Shown piece by piece: positions 1 through 7,012 of a DNA stretch of 24,324 nt (the first letter of the stretch is position 1; each line of letters opens with the position of its first letter). The DNA comes from an uncultured Rikenellaceae bacterium. Its GTDB lineage: Bacteria; Bacteroidota; Bacteroidia; Bacteroidales; Rikenellaceae. The DNA is taken from the NCBI GenBank assembly GCA_947176715.1, contig CAMWRR010000004.1, positions 1 to 24,324 of the forward strand, given 5' to 3'. Below the pieces are notes generated by a model. The model worked only from the letters and a program-made list of their open reading frames with translations. It ran no database searches and had not been told where the DNA came from. Position numbers and translations under genes: made by a program.

Positions 1-403
1 GTCAAACACTTTCCTTTTGGCGGGTTTGAAGCGTAGCGAAAAACCCGGCGGGCCGGAGCCTCCCCCAACGGAGGCCCGCAAGGGAGAGTAACGAAACTAT
101 AAGCATTATTAGCTAAAGGTACCCTACTGCATTTTCTGAACTCCCTGCGAGGTGCGGTCCCCCGCAGGCTCCTTTTTCGGTGACGTATCGGAATAATAAA
201 AAAAGCTGAGGAATATAAACCTATTCGTGCCTAAAGGCTGTTTTTATGTTGATTCATACATAATTGTGCGGATGTTTTGAATTTTTATCGGACGGCAATA
301 TAAAATTTCATAGCATCTTTCTCTACCCACAAACCAAATAAACTTACCAATAAAGATTCCCCAAATTATAATAACCGCCCCACTCCCGCCGCCTAACGCA
401 CGC
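1..403. other. Intergenic region without a recognisable gene, GC-rich hairpins at the left end
   Basis: I see no convincing coding region here. The first 80 bases are GC-rich and folded: 21-27 (CGGGTTT) pairs with 41-47, and GCCTCC at 58-63 pairs with GGAGGC at 70-75, with GCGG at 48-51 able to pair with CCGC at 76-79. A further stem lies at 144-168. From about 185 to 400 the DNA is AT-rich and unstructured. The GC-rich part looks like the edge of a dispersed repeat or of a structured 3' region belonging to something left of the window. This is inference from composition and symmetry only. Confidence 0.4.
144..177 (+). terminator. Possible plus-strand terminator
   Basis: CCTGCG at 144-149 pairs with CGCAGG at 163-168, and a short run of five T follows at 173-177. 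It could end a plus-strand transcript entering from left of the window. An alternative inner stem (TGCGG 153-157 with CCGCA 162-166) is also possible. Weak: the stem is short, the loop is large and there are four bases between stem and T-run. Confidence 0.3.
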
Positions 404-580
404 AAAGTGCTTCAAACCTCTCCCTCGGCATCACCACATTCCACGCACTCAAAAGGGGCTGTGCCCCCTCGTTTTGGTTACTTTGTCGAGTGACAAAGTA
501 ACTCCCCCGGAAGGGCCCGCCGGGAGGCTCTCCATGAAATGGTCCGGCTGAAAGCCCCCGCCGGGAGGCATACACCCCAC
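404..580 (-). repeat. Dispersed structured repeat, copy A (3' of rplQ)
   Basis: One of three related copies (others at 10536-10697 and 24221-24324). Shared blocks are an AAGTGCTTCAAAC-like edge, a GGCATCAC block, a GGGGC-TGT-GCCCC hairpin (455-467), a perfect 11-bp stem with GAGT loop (477-487 with 492-502), then a CCCGG...CCGGG block (506-524). Read on the minus strand, the GGGGC hairpin is followed by TTTT, so it may also act as a weak terminator. The 13-base block CCCGCCGGGAGGC occurs twice here (516-528 and 557-569) but once in copy B. The unit encodes no real protein; its open frames (GPFRGSYFVTRQSNQNEG-like) arise because the repeat happens to lack stops. Confidence 0.8.
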
Positions 581-608
581 CGCCGTGAGGCTCCTGCAAC
601 CAATCGGT

Positions 609-666
609 ACACAATAGAAAAGAGACGATACACTTTTAACGGTGTATCGTCTCTTTTCTATTGTGT
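609..666 (-). terminator. Terminator of the rpsH-rplQ unit: perfect 25-bp palindrome
   Basis: Arms 609-633 and 642-666 are perfectly complementary, with an eight-base loop (634-641). Inside lies the typical A-run, GAGACGATACAC, loop, GTGTATCGTCTC, T-run arrangement, so it should work as a factor-independent terminator in either direction. It starts 8 bases after the rplQ stop codon. It is the natural end of the ribosomal protein cluster. Confidence 0.85.
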
Positions 667-674
667 GTACCTGA

Positions 675-1172
675 CTACTCAGCCGCAGGAGTCTCAGTAG
701 CGGGTGCTTCCGCTGCGGGAGCCTCGGTAGCGGGGGCTGCTTTCTTCTTGGCAGAACGACGGGTTTTGGGTTTCTCAGCCGCTTTGGCAGCGCCTTTGTT
801 CTGAGAGTATACGTCGTTGAAGTCCACGAGCTCAATGAAGCACATGTCGGCGCCGTCGCTCTGACGGAAACCGGTCTTGAGTATACGGGTGTAACCGCCG
901 GGACGACCGGCCACCTTGGGAGCTATCACGCGGAAAAGCTCGGTGGTAGCGTTCTTGTCTTTGAGGTAAGAGAAGACGTTACGACGCGAGGGGGTGGTGT
1001 CCGACTTCGACTTGGTTATGATAGGCTCCACGAACATCTTGAGAGCCTTTGCTTTGGCCACGGTAGTGGTGATGCGCTTGTGCATTATGAGCGACACGGC
1101 CATGTTAGAGAGCAACGCCTTGCGGTGCGATGCCGTCCTACCGAGGTGATTGATTGTCTTATTGTGTCTCAT
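675..1172 (-). CDS. rplQ: Large ribosomal subunit protein L17 (bL17)
   Basis: L17 sits near the exit of the peptide tunnel of the 50S subunit. The 165-residue protein opens with the family signature MRHNKTINHLGRTASHRKAL and keeps the conserved core (GGYTRILKTG near residue 90) to about residue 127. It is longer than the roughly 116-127 residues of E. coli-like L17 because of a low-complexity tail (about 128-165): first Lys/Arg/Ala-rich, then four-residue Ala/Pro/Thr/Glu repeats ending in PAAE. Such tails are common in Bacteroidota and are probably disordered. Last gene of the cluster, 129 bases after rpoA, followed at once by a strong palindromic terminator. Confidence 0.97.
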   Translation of the reverse strand: MRHNKTINHLGRTASHRKALLSNMAVSLIMHKRITTTVAKAKALKMFVEPIITKSKSDTTPSRRNVFSYLKDKNATTELFRVIAPKVAGRPGGYTRILKTGFRQSDGADMCFIELVDFNDVYSQNKGAAKAAEKPKTRRSAKKKAAPATEAPAAEAPATETPAAE

Positions 1173-1202
1173 TTAATTGTTGATTTTTCGACGTTTTCCC
1201 GT

Positions 1203-1296
1203 CTCGGCAATCCGAGCGCCCCGGATACTCCGACTTATCGAAAACGTTCTTAATGTTAAGATTCCGACCTTTGCCAACCGGGAAGTCGCCCCGGCA
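1203..1296 (-). promoter_or_regulatory. rpoA-rplQ intercistronic hairpins
   Basis: The 129-base gap between rpoA and rplQ contains two separate stems. TTGCC at 1271-1275 pairs with GGCAA at 1292-1296, enclosing CCGGG/CCCGG-type pairs, directly after the rpoA stop. CTCGG at 1203-1207 pairs with CCGAG at 1212-1216 around a CAAT loop. Neither is followed by a T-run, so these are not classical terminators; they could be RNA-processing, pausing or translational-control sites. No promoter motif was found in the gap. Function is inferred only from structure. Confidence 0.4.
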
Positions 1297-1301
1297 ATGC
1301 T

Positions 1302-2297
1302 TTAGTCCTTATCCAATTTATACTTGGCTACATCCATTCCGAAATGGAGGTTCAGCGTGGTGAGCAGCTCATCAAGCTCCGAGAGCGACTTCTTGCCGAA
1401 GTTGCGGAACTTGAGCAGATCGGCGCGCTGGAAGCGAACCAAGTCGCCTATAGTCTCCACCTCAGCGGCTTTCAGACAGTTAAGCGCACGAACGGAGAGA
1501 TCCTGCTCGGTGAGCTTGGTCTTGAGCAACTGACGCATGTGAAGCACATCTTCGTCGAACTCCTCGGTGGTGGCCTTCTCCTCTACGTCGAGCGTTATAC
1601 GTTCGTCAGAGAAGAGCATCAGATGCTGAATCAGTATCTTAGCGGCCTCTTTGAGAGCCGTTTTGGGATGTATGGAGCCGTCCGTGGTTATCTCCAAAGT
1701 GAGCTTCTCATAGTCGGTCTTCTGCTCCACACGGTAGTTCTCGATATTGATTTTGACATTCTTTATCGGGGTGTGGATAGAGTCTATCGGCAAGAGAGCC
1801 ACATCGGTATTATCGACGGGACGGTTCTCCTCGGCGGGAACATAACCACGGCCCTTGCCAATGGTCAGCTCCATCTGGAAGCGGGCGTCCGGATCGAGAC
1901 GGCATATCACGAGCTCGGGATTCAAAACCTTGAAACCGGTCAAGAAGTTGGATATGTAACCGGCTGTAAGCTCGGTAAGCCCTGCCACGTTCACGGTAAC
2001 CTTCTCGCTGTCGATGTCCTCCGACACCTTAGCGAAACGCACCTGCTTGAGGTTAAGGATAATGTCTATCATCTCCTCCATCACGCCCTTTATGGTGTCG
2101 AACTCATGAGCGACACCGGGCACCTTGACGGTGGTTATAGCGTAACCCTCCAACGAAGAGAGCAACACACGACGAAGAGCATTACCGACAGTCATGCCGT
2201 ACCCGGGCTCGAGCGGACGGAATTCAAAACGTCCGAACTCGGCTGTCGAGTCCAACATAATAACCTTGTCAGGTTTTTGAAAAGCGAGTATTGCCAT
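1302..2297 (-). CDS. rpoA: DNA-directed RNA polymerase subunit alpha
   Basis: Alpha dimerises to seed RNA polymerase assembly and its C-terminal domain contacts upstream DNA and activators. At 331 residues the length is normal. The N-terminal domain carries the dimerisation signature (GYGMTVGNALRRVLLSSLEG, about 32-51). After an acidic linker (about 238-250) comes the C-terminal helix-hairpin-helix domain, with SVRALNCLKAAEVETIGDL at about 268-286; Arg270, Asn273 and Cys274 match the DNA-contacting R265/N268/C269 of E. coli. The RNFGKKSLSEL segment follows at 298-308. Lies 25 bases after rpsD, as in the alpha operon of most bacteria. A long plus-strand open frame over it is a shadow. Confidence 0.98.
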   Translation of the reverse strand: MAILAFQKPDKVIMLDSTAEFGRFEFRPLEPGYGMTVGNALRRVLLSSLEGYAITTVKVPGVAHEFDTIKGVMEEMIDIILNLKQVRFAKVSEDIDSEKVTVNVAGLTELTAGYISNFLTGFKVLNPELVICRLDPDARFQMELTIGKGRGYVPAEENRPVDNTDVALLPIDSIHTPIKNVKINIENYRVEQKTDYEKLTLEITTDGSIHPKTALKEAAKILIQHLMLFSDERITLDVEEKATTEEFDEDVLHMRQLLKTKLTEQDLSVRALNCLKAAEVETIGDLVRFQRADLLKFRNFGKKSLSELDELLTTLNLHFGMDVAKYKLDKD

Positions 2298-2322
2298 GAT
2301 TACTGTTAGTTTTTAATAACTA

Positions 2323-2928
2323 CTACTTAGAGTACAATTCGACGATGAGCTGTTCGTTGATATTCTCGGGAATATCGGCACGCTCGGGCGCCTGAACGAA
2401 CTTGCCCGTCATCGTCGGGGCATCCCACTCGAGCCAAGAGAAGCGGAGAGAGTTGCCGGTAAGGCTGTTCTGTATCACCTCCATAGACTTGCTCTTCTCG
2501 CGCACACCCACGGTCTGACCCGGTTTGAGCGAGTAAGAGGGGATGTTCACCACCTCGCCGTTTACCACTATGTGACGGTGAGAGACGAGCTGACGCGCCG
2601 CCGAACGGGTGGGCGCTATGCCGAGACGGTAAACCACGTTGTCGAGACGGCTCTCGAGCAACTTGATGAGGTTCTCGCCCGTCACACCGCTCATGATGTG
2701 AGCCATGTGGAACATGCGGCGGAACTGTTTCTCCTGCATGCCGTAGGTGGCTTTAACCTTCTGTTTCTCCTTGAGCTGCACGCCGTACTCAGAGAGCTTT
2801 TTGCGCTTGCGGTTAAGGCCGTGCTGTCCCGGAGGGAAATTCTTCTTTTCAAAATATTTGTCGCTACCGAAGATCGGCTCGCCGAACTTTCTGGCGATCT
2901 TTGTTTTAGGTCCTATATATCGTCCCAT
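2323..2928 (-). CDS. rpsD: Small ribosomal subunit protein S4 (uS4), zinc-free form
   Basis: S4 binds 16S rRNA early in 30S assembly and shapes decoding accuracy; in E. coli it represses the alpha operon. The 201-residue protein starts MGRYIGPKTKIARKFGEPIFG and lacks the N-terminal cysteine cluster of zinc-binding S4, so it is the cysteine-minus form common in Bacteroidota. The S4 RNA-binding domain is clear at about residues 92-155 (SRLDNVVYRLGIAPTRSAAR, then VNGEVVNIPSYSLKPG). The 62-base gap before it, after rpsK, is AT-rich without an obvious structure. Whether S4 autoregulates here cannot be told from sequence. Confidence 0.97.
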   Translation of the reverse strand: MGRYIGPKTKIARKFGEPIFGSDKYFEKKNFPPGQHGLNRKRKKLSEYGVQLKEKQKVKATYGMQEKQFRRMFHMAHIMSGVTGENLIKLLESRLDNVVYRLGIAPTRSAARQLVSHRHIVVNGEVVNIPSYSLKPGQTVGVREKSKSMEVIQNSLTGNSLRFSWLEWDAPTMTGKFVQAPERADIPENINEQLIVELYSK

Positions 2929-2990
2929 TTGTTAACTTTTTGATTTTACTTTTGGTTAAATAAAAAACTGTGAAGAAGAGGCGTTAATAA

Positions 2991-3380
2991 TCAGACGCGT
3001 CTTCTTGCGGGGGGACGACAGCCGTTGTGAGGAAGCGGAGTGACGTCGATAATCTCTATCACCTCTATGCCGGCGCCGTTGATGGTACGGATAGCCGACT
3101 CGCGGCCCGCACCCGGACCTTTGACATATACTTTCACCTTGCGGAGCCCCAAGTCGTAAGCAACCTTGGCGCAGTCCTGCGCAGCGGTCTGAGCCGCATA
3201 CGGGGTGTTCTTCTTAGAGCCGCGGAAACCCATCTTACCGGCAGAGCTCCAGCTTATAACCTGACCTTGCGCATTAGCGAGGGTCACGATCACGTTGTTG
3301 AAGGTAGAGTGGATATGGGCCTGGCCTATCGCTTCGACCTTAACGACTTTCTTCTTAACTGTCGTAGTTTTCTTTGCCAT
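2991..3380 (-). CDS. rpsK: Small ribosomal subunit protein S11 (uS11)
   Basis: S11 helps form the platform of the 30S subunit near the 3' end of 16S rRNA. The 129-residue protein has the family landmarks: a lysine-rich start, HIHSTFNNVIVTLAN near residues 22-37, the KGPGAGRESAIR loop near 87-98, and the invariant end DVTPLPHNGCRPPARRRV. Length is typical. It lies 12 bases after rpsM and upstream of rpsD, the usual alpha-operon order. Confidence 0.97.
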   Translation of the reverse strand: MAKKTTTVKKKVVKVEAIGQAHIHSTFNNVIVTLANAQGQVISWSSAGKMGFRGSKKNTPYAAQTAAQDCAKVAYDLGLRKVKVYVKGPGAGRESAIRTINGAGIEVIEIIDVTPLPHNGCRPPARRRV

Positions 3381-3392
3381 TGCTAATTACGA

Positions 3393-3773
3393 TTACTTGG
3401 TTGCTTTTTTCTTGTTAGCTACTGTTTTCTTCTTACCCTTGCGAGTACGAGCGTTGTTCTTGGTGCTCTGACCGCGCAGGGGAAGACCCAAACGGTGACG
3501 GATGCCGCGATAGCAACCGATATCCATCAGACGCTTGATATTAAGCTGAATAGACGAACGTAGCTCACCTTCAACTTTGTAACCTTCCGAAGCGATGACG
3601 TTACGGATAGAGGTAACCTGTTCGTCGCTCCAATCCTTCACCTTGACGTTCTGGTCGATGCCCGCCTTGGAGAGTATCTCCTGCGCGGTGCTCAAACCTA
3701 TGCCGTAGATGTAGGTGAGGCCTATGACGCCTCTCTTATTTTTCGGTAAATCAACACCAACTATACGTGCCAT
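3393..3773 (-). CDS. rpsM: Small ribosomal subunit protein S13 (uS13)
   Basis: S13 sits in the 30S head and bridges to the 50S subunit and P-site tRNA. The 126-residue protein begins MARIVGVDLPKNKRGVIGLTYIYGIG, with the helix-hairpin-helix typical of S13, and has CYRGIRHRLGLPLRGQSTK near residues 87-105 followed by the basic NARTRKGKKK tail that reaches tRNA. The usual RGQRTKTNARTRKG is slightly altered (RGQSTKNNARTRKG). First of the alpha-operon genes after rpmJ, with a 35-base gap. Confidence 0.97.
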   Translation of the reverse strand: MARIVGVDLPKNKRGVIGLTYIYGIGLSTAQEILSKAGIDQNVKVKDWSDEQVTSIRNVIASEGYKVEGELRSSIQLNIKRLMDIGCYRGIRHRLGLPLRGQSTKNNARTRKGKKKTVANKKKATK

Positions 3774-3808
3774 AAATTTTTCAACTTTGTGTTTTAACGA
3801 TTAAGGGA

Positions 3809-3925
3809 CTAACCCTGGCGCATTTTCAGCTTGGGATTCTTTTTGCAGATGACGTAGAGACGGCCTTTGCGTCTTACGATCTTGCAATCTTCGCTGCGCT
3901 TTTTGATTGATGCTTTAACTTTCAT
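3809..3925 (-). CDS. rpmJ: Large ribosomal subunit protein L36 (bL36), zinc-ligand-poor form
   Basis: A 38-residue protein, MKVKASIKKRSEDCKIVRR at the start and NPKLKMRQG at the end, clearly L36. The classical zinc ribbon needs three cysteines and one histidine. Here only Cys14 and Cys27 remain; the first cysteine position is Ser and the histidine position is Lys. This is therefore a form that should not bind zinc normally, as in other Bacteroidota. It lies between infA (52-base gap) and rpsM (35-base gap), the normal position for rpmJ. Confidence 0.95.
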   Translation of the reverse strand: MKVKASIKKRSEDCKIVRRKGRLYVICKKNPKLKMRQG

Positions 3926-3977
3926 CGAAGATAAATTTTAATCTGTTTTAACCGATTAACACTCCCGACTCTCGGAA

Positions 3978-4196
3978 CTATTTATACCTGAAAGATATAC
4001 GTCCCTTGCTCAAGTCGTACGGAGACATTTCAACCTTCACCTTATCGCCCGGCAAGATCTTGATGTAGTGCATCCTCATCTTGCCCGATATGTGAGCGGT
4101 AATTACATGGCCATTGTCGAGCTCTACACGGAACATCGCGTTTGATAGCGCTTCGATAATAGTACCGTCTTTTTCAATTGCTGCCTGTTTAGCCAT
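3978..4196 (-). CDS. infA: Translation initiation factor IF-1
   Basis: IF-1 occupies the ribosomal A site during initiation and aids IF-2 and IF-3. The 72-residue protein is a single S1-like OB fold: MAKQAAIEKDGTIIEALSNA, then FRVELDNGHVITAHISGKMR and the closing DLSKGRISFRYK. Length is exactly typical. Its ATG overlaps the stop of map (TAATG, one shared base), implying translational coupling with map. Placement map-infA-rpmJ-rpsM is the standard one. Confidence 0.97.
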   Translation of the reverse strand: MAKQAAIEKDGTIIEALSNAMFRVELDNGHVITAHISGKMRMHYIKILPGDKVKVEMSPYDLSKGRISFRYK

Positions 4197-4978
4197 TAAT
4201 TAGAGGTTTGATTTAGTACTGCTTCGATGTAATCAAAGGTTGTGAGTATGTCGGGCTTCCCTACCCCCACGGCCACCGCATATTCGTAATGCGCCGCGGG
4301 CTTGCCGTCGCGTGTGCTGACCGTCCAGCCGTCGCGTCCCCAGACCACCTCCCGTCTGCCCATGTTTATCATAGGCTCTATGCAGATGACCATACCCTTC
4401 TTGAGCAGGGGACCCCTGCCGCGTGCCCCGTAATTGGGCACCTCCGGGCTCATGTGCATCTGACGTCCGAGACCGTGTCCGACCAATTCGCGAACGACCG
4501 AGTATCCGTTCTTCTCGGCATGGCTCTGAACAGCGTTGCCTATATCGCCAACCCTGTTGCCGGCCACAGCCTGCTCGGCACCCCTAACAAGAGCTTCTTT
4601 GGTGACAGCCATAAGGCGGCTCACCTCTTCTGCCACATCACCCACACCGAAGGTATAGGCAGAGTCACCGCAAAACCCCTTCATAAACGTACCGCAATCG
4701 ACAGAGACTATGTCGCCGTCACGCAACTCGTAGTTCCCGGGAATACCGTGCACCACCTGCTCGTTGACCGATATGCAAAGCGTTGCCGGAAAACCCTCAT
4801 ACCCCAAAAAGGCTGGGACCGCTCCGTGAGAACGTATGTAATCCTCTGCTATCCTGTCGAGCTCCTTGGTGGCGATGCCGGGCCTTATGTGCCGGGCAAC
4901 CTCCGCGAGCGTCTTGGAGACGAGGATGTTGTTCTCTCTGAGGATCTCTATCTCCTCCTGGGTCTTTAATTCAATCAT
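4196..4978 (-). CDS. map: Type I methionine aminopeptidase
   Basis: Removes the initiator methionine from nascent proteins using two divalent metal ions. All expected residues are visible in the 260-residue protein with a constant offset of three from the E. coli enzyme: His77, Asp94 (SVDCG), Asp105 (CGDSA), His168 (GHGLGR), His175, Glu201 (IEPM) and Glu232 (HYEYA). There is no N-terminal zinc-finger extension, so it is the short bacterial type Ia class. It lies 36 bases after secY and overlaps infA by one base, so it is co-expressed with translation and secretion genes. Confidence 0.97.
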   Translation of the reverse strand: MIELKTQEEIEILRENNILVSKTLAEVARHIRPGIATKELDRIAEDYIRSHGAVPAFLGYEGFPATLCISVNEQVVHGIPGNYELRDGDIVSVDCGTFMKGFCGDSAYTFGVGDVAEEVSRLMAVTKEALVRGAEQAVAGNRVGDIGNAVQSHAEKNGYSVVRELVGHGLGRQMHMSPEVPNYGARGRGPLLKKGMVICIEPMINMGRREVVWGRDGWTVSTRDGKPAAHYEYAVAVGVGKPDILTTFDYIEAVLNQTSN

Positions 4979-5014
4979 CGAATCTTGTGAATATATATAT
5001 TGTGCGGTTCGGCA

Positions 5015-6340
5015 CTACATTCCCGAACGACCCTTGATTCTGCCGCTCTTCATCAGGCCGTCGTAGTGACGAAGAAGAAGATAGCTTTCGATCTGCTGCA
5101 GGGTATCGAGAATCACACCCACCAAAATCAGCAACGAGGTGCCGCCGAAGAAGTGAGCGAACTGGTTGTTGATACCCAGCTTCATGGCGAAAGCGGGGAG
5201 AATCGCGATAATCGCGAGGAAGATCGAACCCGGGAGGGTGATACGCGACATTATCGTGTCGAGGTAGTCGGCCGTCTTCTTACCGGGCTTGACACCGGGT
5301 ATGAAACCGCCGTTGCGCTTCATGTCTTCGCTCATCATCATCGGGTTGACGGTGATGGCGGTGTAGGAGTAGGTGAAAGCGACTACCAGAAGACCGAAGA
5401 TGAAGTTGTACCAGAAGCCGGTGTAATCCGCAAACACCGTCGCTATGCCTCTCGTGGCCTCGAAACGCTCGAAGAAGAGCGGAATGAACATGAGAGCCTG
5501 TGCGAAGATGATGGGCATCACACCCGCCGCATTGATCTTCATGGGGATGTATTGGCGTGCACCGCCGTATTGCTTGTTGCCGACTATGCGTTTGGCATAC
5601 TGCACGGGCACCTTGCGTACCGCCTGCACCAAAGCTATGGTGAGGGCGAATATCACGAAGAGCACGAACATCTCTACCACGAACGCCACGGCACCGCCGG
5701 TAGACTCGGTGAAACGAGCGAGCAACTCGCCGGCCAGAGCGTAGGGAAGACGAGCGATGATACCCACCATGATGATGAGCGACACGCCGTTACCTATACC
5801 CTTGTCGGTGATCTTCTCGCCGAGCCACATCGTGAACATCGTTCCTGCGATAAGCACTATGGTACCCACAGTGTTGAACATGAAGCCGTCTCCCATAACG
5901 AACGCCTCGGAGGGCAACTGCGTGTGCAGGTTGATAAGGTATGACGGAGCCTGCACCAACAACACCAGTATGGTGAGATAGCGGGTCCACTGGTTCATCT
6001 TGCGACGTCCGCTCTCTCCCTCGCGCTGCATCTTCTGGAAATAGGGGACCAATATACCCAACAGCTGTATCACGATGGATGCCGAGATGTAAGGCATGAT
6101 ACCCAAAGCGAAGATAGAGGCGTTGGAGAACGCACCGCCGCTAAAGATGTTCATCAAGTCGAGCAGACCGTTGCCCTCCACCTGGTTCTGGAGGTTGGCG
6201 AGGGCGTTGGGGTCTATGCCCGGCATGGTCACGAAGCTACCCAGACGATATATCAAGATGATGCCCAGAGTGTAGACGATACGCTTTCTGAGCTCCTCTA
6301 TCTTGAATATATTCTTCAGGGTTTCGATTAGTTTCTTCAT
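5015..6340 (-). CDS. secY: Protein translocase subunit SecY
   Basis: SecY is the channel of the general secretion pathway in the inner membrane. The 441-residue protein has the expected ten hydrophobic segments, a cytoplasmic start (MKKLIETLKNIFKIEELRKR), the plug-region signature GIMPYISASIVIQLL near residues 79-93, the GEKITDKGIGNGVSLII signature near 175-191, and a long cytoplasmic loop with KRIVGNKQYGG and YIPMKINAAGVMPIIFA. It starts four bases after the rplO stop, as in the classical spc operon. Intact and not duplicated in the window. Confidence 0.98.
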   Translation of the reverse strand: MKKLIETLKNIFKIEELRKRIVYTLGIILIYRLGSFVTMPGIDPNALANLQNQVEGNGLLDLMNIFSGGAFSNASIFALGIMPYISASIVIQLLGILVPYFQKMQREGESGRRKMNQWTRYLTILVLLVQAPSYLINLHTQLPSEAFVMGDGFMFNTVGTIVLIAGTMFTMWLGEKITDKGIGNGVSLIIMVGIIARLPYALAGELLARFTESTGGAVAFVVEMFVLFVIFALTIALVQAVRKVPVQYAKRIVGNKQYGGARQYIPMKINAAGVMPIIFAQALMFIPLFFERFEATRGIATVFADYTGFWYNFIFGLLVVAFTYSYTAITVNPMMMSEDMKRNGGFIPGVKPGKKTADYLDTIMSRITLPGSIFLAIIAILPAFAMKLGINNQFAHFFGGTSLLILVGVILDTLQQIESYLLLRHYDGLMKSGRIKGRSGM

Positions 6341-6344
6341 CGAA

Positions 6345-6791
6345 CTAAAGTTTTATTGCTTGACCTTCTTTGGCTTCGATAGCGGCTACGGCACCTTTTG
6401 AGAATGCGTGAGCCGACACCGTAAGTTTGTTTTTCAACTCGCCCGAACCGAGGATCTTGACCCTGTCGTTCTTAGAGACGAAACCGGCCTCTATAAGGGT
6501 GTCTACGTTGATCTCGCTGACGCCTCTTTTTGCGGCGATCTCTTCGAGAGTGCAGATATTGACAGCCTTATACTCTATACGGTTTATATTCTTGAAACCG
6601 AATTTGGGAAGACGACGCTGGAGCGGCATCTGACCGCCCTCGAAACCGCGCTTGCTCGAATAGCCCGAACGCGATTTGGCACCTTTATGACCGCGGGTAG
6701 AAGTTCCGCCGTAACCGGAGCCCTGGCCGCGACCGATACGTTTCTCCGACTTTACCGAACCCTTCGCGGGTTTCAAATTACTTAAATTCAT
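6345..6791 (-). CDS. rplO: Large ribosomal subunit protein L15 (uL15)
   Basis: L15 is an internal 50S assembly protein. The 148-residue product starts MNLSNLKPAKGSVKSEKRIGRG, followed by the Gly/Arg-rich extension (SGYGGTSTRGHKGAKSRSG) that threads into 23S rRNA, then EGGQMPLQRRLPKFGF near residues 52-67 and a globular C-terminal half. Length is normal. Located 26 bases after rpmD and four bases before secY. Confidence 0.97.
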   Translation of the reverse strand: MNLSNLKPAKGSVKSEKRIGRGQGSGYGGTSTRGHKGAKSRSGYSSKRGFEGGQMPLQRRLPKFGFKNINRIEYKAVNICTLEEIAAKRGVSEINVDTLIEAGFVSKNDRVKILGSGELKNKLTVSAHAFSKGAVAAIEAKEGQAIKL

Positions 6792-6817
6792 CGTTATATA
6801 CGGTATAAAAGGATTAT

Positions 6818-7000
6818 TTACTTGACTTCTTCGACCTTCACAAGATGAGAAACCTTGTTCACCATGCCGAGGATGATGGCAGAAGCCTCATGCTCTACAG
6901 TGTGGTTCATCTTATGGAGACCCAGCGAATCGAGATTGCGCTTCTGTATCTTGGTGGCGCCGATTCGGCTTTTAGTCTGTGTTATCTTGATCTTTGCCAT
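6818..7000 (-). CDS. rpmD: Large ribosomal subunit protein L30 (uL30)
   Basis: A 60-residue protein with the L30 pattern: MAKIKITQTKSRIGATKIQKR, then LDSLGLHKMNHTVEHE and a C-terminal VNKVSHLVKVEEVK. Size and position between rpsE and rplO match the spc operon exactly. Bacterial L30 binds 23S rRNA at the periphery of the 50S subunit. Confidence 0.96.
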   Translation of the reverse strand: MAKIKITQTKSRIGATKIQKRNLDSLGLHKMNHTVEHEASAIILGMVNKVSHLVKVEEVK

Positions 7001-7012
7001 TGTTTCTTAAGA

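Noticed and set aside
404..580. CRISPR-like interpretation of the repeated hairpins
   Set aside because: The copies are about 10 and 14 kb apart, each is single, and there are no regularly spaced short repeats or cas genes.
393..835. Open frames over repeat copy A, including a 73-residue frame with GPFRGSYFVTRQSNQNEG-like sequence, and the similar 78-residue frame at 10512-10748
   Set aside because: They are translations of the dispersed repeat and terminator palindrome. Similarity is confined to the repeat blocks, starts differ, and the frames run through terminators.
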